64,000 bases of DNA from Allodiplogaster sudhausi (taxonomy: Eukaryota; Nematoda; Chromadorea; Rhabditida; Diplogasteridae). The first letter of the stretch is position 1. The number at the start of each line of letters is the position of its first letter. Under the pieces are notes generated by a model that was given only the letters and a program-made list of their open reading frames with translations, ran no database searches and was not told where the DNA came from. Positions 60,096 through 64,000 of the stretch are shown here, one piece after another. The stretch is from the NCBI GenBank assembly GCA_945643635.1, contig CALZFC010000019.1:3714501-3778500 (forward strand). Direction: 5' to 3'. Made by a program: the position numbers and the translations under genes.

Positions 60096-63000
60096 TTACT
60101 TGAGCATCTTGAGAACCGTTCGATTCGCTCCGTTGATGGCCGAGTCGTTTTGTTCAGCCTGCAAGAGTGTTTGTATTATTAAGTATTTTTTTCGCTTTTA
60201 AAGTCAAGGTGGAGAGACAGAGAAAGAAAGATGTTAGAGAGCTAAAGAGAAAGTGACGAAGAAAGATGGCATGCACAGAGAGAGGCTGACAAGGGAAGTC
60301 ATTCGGCGGGAAGTGGCAAACCACAACATATTATACATCATTCGAAAGCTCTCAACGAGGTAGTAACGTTTTTGATGTTTATAGCTGCAGAAGAGAGCGC
60401 TGGAAAAACCGAAGCACAGGCGTACCTGGCTCTGGTAGGGGCCTGGCTTGGTGGAGGCCATTTCCAGACCTGGCACCTGCAGCCGCAAAAGATAAGAAAT
60501 CGAACGGGATTTTTTTTATACGGAATGTAAGCGAGTTGCTATTGCAGAGAAACAAGATTCTGGTAGAAATAATGCATCCGCAGTTGTTTTAAGGCAAAAA
60601 CATGAAAGTTTTTGAGACATATGGACTTTTTGAGAAAATGAAAATCTTACAGCGTGTTCTAATATGTCAATTATTATTTTTCATGTTAAAAATTACTTGA
60701 GAAACAGGAATTAGTGCAAAAACTCAAAAATCTTTTTAGAAAAAATTGCTTTTTCTCCATACAAAACTGGTAATTTTTCCCCCAAGGGGGACCCCTTTGG
60801 CGAAAAATGGCCTAAAAAATTTTTTCTCCAAAAATGATCGGAAATTACGTTATTAGGTTTCTTATGGCAAACTATGACGTATTCATCAGTTTCAGAGCCG
60901 AAAAAGCTAGAAAAATCGTGAAAATGTTAATTTTTAGATCCAAATAAAAGTTGGTCACGTTCAAGCGCTCTCTTCTGCAGCTATAAACATCAAAAACGTT
61001 ACCAGCTCGTTGAGAGCTTTCGAATGATGTATAATATGTTGTGGTTTGCCACCTCCCGCCGAAAGACTTCCCTTGTGAGAGATGGAGTGCGCGAGAGAGA
61101 GAACGAGAGAGAGAGAGAAAAAGAGAGAGGAAAGAGAGATATAGCAAGGAAGAGAGAGAGAGAGATAAGAAGAAAAAAAGCTGACCATAGAGGCGAGTCT
61201 ATCTATCTTTGGTCGCTGCAGCTCAATCTGGGTGTGGATATCGAAGGCGACCTGGAAGTGCAATTATGAGATATTTAAGGAGAGAACATATCTACAAAAA
61301 ACTAATTCTGCAACAGATACCAATGCGTTATTTGAAAGAGACTATTGCCAATGAAGTGCATTTTGAAAAAGTCTTTCATATATCGACGTCGAAAATTAGG
61401 GATAAATGAATTGGCGGGAAATTTGAAAACTTGAAAGCACTGCAAACCTCCTTGAGAGTTCGAACGGCGCCGTCGACTTGCGTGAGATTCCGCTCGATCT
61501 CATCCTCATAAACGGCAGCCGCGGGTCTGAAAATGGAGGAAATTTGCTTCCTCTGAAAATGTGCTTCATACTTGATCATATAATTTTTACTATAATTCTC
61601 TGTGTTTTCAAAAATTAGCAAGAGCAACAGGATACAAATAAATAGAAATAATAAAGAAATGGAAATGAAAGCATTAATTAAATAATGAAAGAAAACTCAC
61701 GATGAGGACGCGAGTGCGGTGCGGAAAGACGTCTTCTTCTTGCTGTCTTTTTGGTGTGCAGATTGGTGCGAAGAGTGCCGCCGGCCACTGCCGGAGGCGG
61801 GCAGCGACACAACGAGCGGTCGGCTCGGAGAGGACGCCGAAGAAGCGGAGGCTGTCGATGCGCGGCGGCTCGCGATGCGCAGGAAGCGGCGCTTGAAGGG
61901 AGTGCTGGAAAAAATTCATAAAAAAAGGTTTTAAACTTATTGCAGAATAAATTTATATATTTAATTTTTTAATTCATTAATTTAAAGAAGATACTCACTC
62001 TCACTGAATGTATGTGTCAAGAGCATAAACTGATACGAACTGTCAAAAAATTTAAGTATTCGGGAAATTTAAGGGATGACTGCGATAAAACTACTAATAA
62101 ATTAGTGGAAACAATGCTGACCAGAGATACTTCCTGACGTAGTGGCCGAGTCCGCAGAAGAGTCGCATGCGAGCGAGGCGCTGCTCCATGACGCCGAGAT
62201 CCTCTTGGATACGCGTGAGATCTGTTTCGATACGCTCGAGTTGCTCTGCAAAAGGGAATCATAGTAGAAAGTCATCATGTAGTGCATGCGGCTAGAATGG
62301 AGCTACCGAATACAGATATTATATTTTGATCACGTTATCATTTGAATGACTCATTTGTAAAGGATTCGAAAGACGTTTGTTGAATGCCACGAAGCTTATA
62401 GTCTGCTCTCTCTCTCTCTCTTTCTCTCTCTCTTGCTCTCTTTCCCTGCCTTTCTCTCTCGCTCTATTTCCCTCTTTCTCACTCTTACCATCTTGCTCTT
62501 CCAGCGCAGCCAGCGTTCGAATGCCCGATTCGTTGGCCTGCAAACACATGAACATGAACCTTGCAAAGAGAATGGCAATTTCACTTTGTTTCTTTCCAAT
62601 TGAAACCTTCTTCAAAAAGAGCGCTGTTCTCTAATACTACCCTCCCATAAGAAAGCTATTGAAGAATAGCTCCCCTCCCTCGAATAGAATAATGTCCGCA
62701 TGCGTTACCCAACATGATGACATCAACTTCTCCACCCACGAATGACAATGTAGTTCTGAGCCAGCTAAAGAAAAATTTATTCTCTGCCCTCGCCTAATTC
62801 CTCGAATCTCTGCTTATACATAGATTATGAATGGACGTCAGTGGCAGATTACCAAAAAGCGGTGCCAGACTGTCCTCTGTCAAAAAGAGAACGAGAGTCT
62901 GCTAGAACAAACAATCACAGTCTTTAGAGCGAAGAAGATACAGTAGAAAATCAATGAGTGGGGAAAGGGCATAAAATGACTTGTCTGGAAGACTTTTCCC

Positions 63001-63756
63001 TTTGTGTAAGGACCCCCCTTAATGTCAATGGTAAGAAAGGAATATGAGATAAGACGTGAAATTGGATTGCTTATGGTTTGCCATTACTAAAATCAATCGT
63101 TGGAAAAAATTCGAACACAAGAAGAAAGCATTTGGCTCACCTCTTCCACGTCTTTCACCATGTTTCGCGTGCTTTGGACGGACTGAAAAGAAAAATATAT
63201 TACTTTTTTGTATTCTAATTTTAAGTGGATTTCGCAACCACTATAAAAAAAACCATGCTCTCAGTTAAAATACTTCCTAAATAAAAAAATTAATAAACTA
63301 AAAATAAATATTGATTACCTCTCTATTGATCCGTTCGATCTCTGCGTCGAGGTCGACAATCCTCAGGCGAATTCGATCGGAGGGAGAAGACGACGGCGAG
63401 ATGGCAGCAGATGTAGAGGGCGGGCTTGAGAAGAATTCGTGCTGGAACGTGGACGGCGATGGAAGCTCCGTCATTGTGGAAGACTTCTTGCGTGGAGTCG
63501 CTGAGAGGTCGTCGACGTGGTGATGATGGGCAGCAGCTCCTTTAAAGGTCGCGGAGCTTGTTGTCGGCATGATGAGAGGGACGTCGAGAGTGAAGCCACG
63601 TGGACGGAGCAGATATTCGTGGTGGGAGTAGCACTCGTGCGACGGCAGCGGAGGAGGCGGCAACGCGGGCAGAGGCGGAGCGAGCATGGACGGCGATGAG
63701 GACAAGGCGCCGGCCATTTGTGTGCACATCTCGAAGAGGAGATAAGGAGAGAGCAC
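60096..63756 (-). CDS. SNAP-25/23/29-family Qb+Qc SNARE
   Basis: Eight phase-matched exons (63319-63756, 63141-63182, 62489-62537, 62122-62245, 61701-61904, 61448-61526, 61186-61251, 60096-60158) give 354 aa. Qb helix: DLDAEIERINRE, SVQSTRNMVKDVEE, ANESGIRTLAALEEQ (zero-layer Gln about 175), EQLERIETDL. It is followed by FCGLGHYVRKYLC, where SNAP-25 has its palmitoylated Cys cluster; here only two Cys. After a Ser/Arg linker comes the Qc helix: EDEIERNLTQVDGAVRTLKE, VAFDIHTQIELQRPKIDR (zero-layer Gln about 324), AEQNDSAINGANRTVLKMLK. These proteins supply two helices of the trans-SNARE bundle in membrane fusion. The N-terminal extension of about 130 Pro/His/Ser-rich residues is unusual for SNAP-25 and not conserved in any family I know, so the start is uncertain. 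AATAAA (minus) is at 59973-59978. Confidence 0.88.
60289..60401 (+). repeat. Inverted repeat arm A in the last SNAP-25-like intron region
   Basis: 113 bp, reverse-complementary to 60964-61076 with about four mismatches. It lies between the 51-bp exon candidate and the last exon. Confidence 0.93.
60426..60476 (-). other. In-frame 51-bp cassette exon candidate
   Basis: Acceptor ggctgcag and donor CAG|gtacgc bound 51 bp that read, in phase 0, VPGLEMASTKPGPYQSQ. It falls between the two halves of the Qc SNARE helix (after RPKIDRLASM and before AEQNDS). Skipping it restores exact SNAP-25 spacing; including it would insert 17 Pro/Gly-containing residues into the helix. Hence it is an alternative exon, a cryptic exon, or coincidence. 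Confidence 0.5.
60964..61076 (-). repeat. Inverted repeat arm B in the last SNAP-25-like intron region
   Basis: Partner of 60289-60401. It lies between exon 61186-61251 and the 51-bp exon candidate, so the two arms bracket that exon. The spacer of about 560 bp also holds the small dyad cccccaaggggg near 60779. Confidence 0.93.
61079..61172 (+). repeat. GA-rich tract
   Basis: Interrupted GA repeats next to arm B and just downstream (minus strand) of the 61186-61251 exon donor. Confidence 0.8.
62401..62480 (+). repeat. (CT)n tract in SNAP-25-like intron
   Basis: CT-rich run directly following, on the minus strand, the donor of exon 62489-62537. Confidence 0.8.
62538..63140. other. SNAP-25-like intron, nothing else seen
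   Basis: Intron between the SVQSTRNM and ANESGIRTL exons. No open frame, repeat or known motif stands out. Confidence 0.6.
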
Positions 63757-64000
63757 GCGGAAAGTGGAGAGAGCAGAGAAAGAGAGACAACCTGAAAGAA
63801 TTCATTGATTAGAAAGAGATAAGAGAGGCAAGGAGATCTTTTGGCATTTACAAATCAGAGAAAGAATGCATAGATGGGAATAGAACAAGAAAACGACAAG
63901 AAGCTAACAGAATAACGACGCTGTCATTTGCGAGCAGAAAGGGCATAGAATCTTGAAAAAATGATGCTGTGAGAGAATGACAGAAAAAGTGAGACAGAGA
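63757..64000. other. 5' flank of the SNAP-25-like gene
   Basis: GA-rich in plus orientation. An acceptor-like aattctttcag (minus, 63791-63801) upstream of the first ATG suggests that a 5' exon may lie beyond the window. Confidence 0.4.

Overview
The window is eukaryotic, probably metazoan. Its genes have many short exons joined by GT-AG introns with long (CT)n/(GA)n tracts, there are AATAAA signals downstream of stops, and the recognisable proteins are animal-type: exocyst Sec15, a SNAP-25-family SNARE, a Regnase/ZC3H12-type NYN RNase and a DB-module-like membrane protein. The DB-like module and a Gly/Cys/poly-Pro secreted peptide are reminiscent of nematodes. I infer an ecdysozoan, perhaps a nematode, with low to moderate confidence. 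All gene models were made by hand from open frames, splice signals and phase agreement.

Layout. 1-30730: one uninterrupted satellite array with a 184-bp monomer, about 167 copies. It looks uniform to about 16.35 kb, then becomes variant-rich and higher-order (about 919-920 bp, five monomers) toward its right edge. 30.73-33.9 kb: pericentromere-like junction with a tRNA-like relic, a GC-rich hAT-type MITE with an 8-bp target duplication, and a broken duplicate of the NYN RNase gene. 33.8-45.75 kb (minus): scattered exons of a Sec15 homologue, split by a 10.3-kb segment (34195-44509) that has long terminal inverted repeats starting CAGTG and flanked by TA. That segment contains a dead Tc1/mariner-like transposase, inverted arrays of tRNA-derived repeats, and an unrecognised nine-exon gene at 39982-41446. 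46.2-46.6 kb: a second MITE with perfect 20-bp TIRs and an 8-bp target duplication.

48.7-52.6 kb (plus): a complete ten-exon NYN-domain RNase gene (427 aa model), the parent of the broken copy. 54.5-56.4 kb (minus): a nine-exon type I membrane protein (293 aa model). It is bracketed by an inverted duplication whose arms carry copies of a tiny secreted Gly/Cys/Pro peptide gene (57.5-57.8 kb apparently intact; exon-2-only copy at 53.9 kb; a third, apparently frameshifted paralogue at 58.7-59.07 kb). 60.1-63.76 kb (minus): a SNAP-25-family gene with both Q-SNARE helices. One of its introns holds an in-frame 51-bp exon candidate placed between two 113-bp inverted repeats, which could loop that exon out of the pre-mRNA.

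The genes do not form a pathway. Sec15 (vesicle tethering) and the SNAP-25-like SNARE (fusion) are both in exocytosis, but I see no evidence that their proximity is more than chance. The themes of the window are satellite evolution and repeat-driven rearrangement: inverted duplications, TIR-bounded segments and gene copies.
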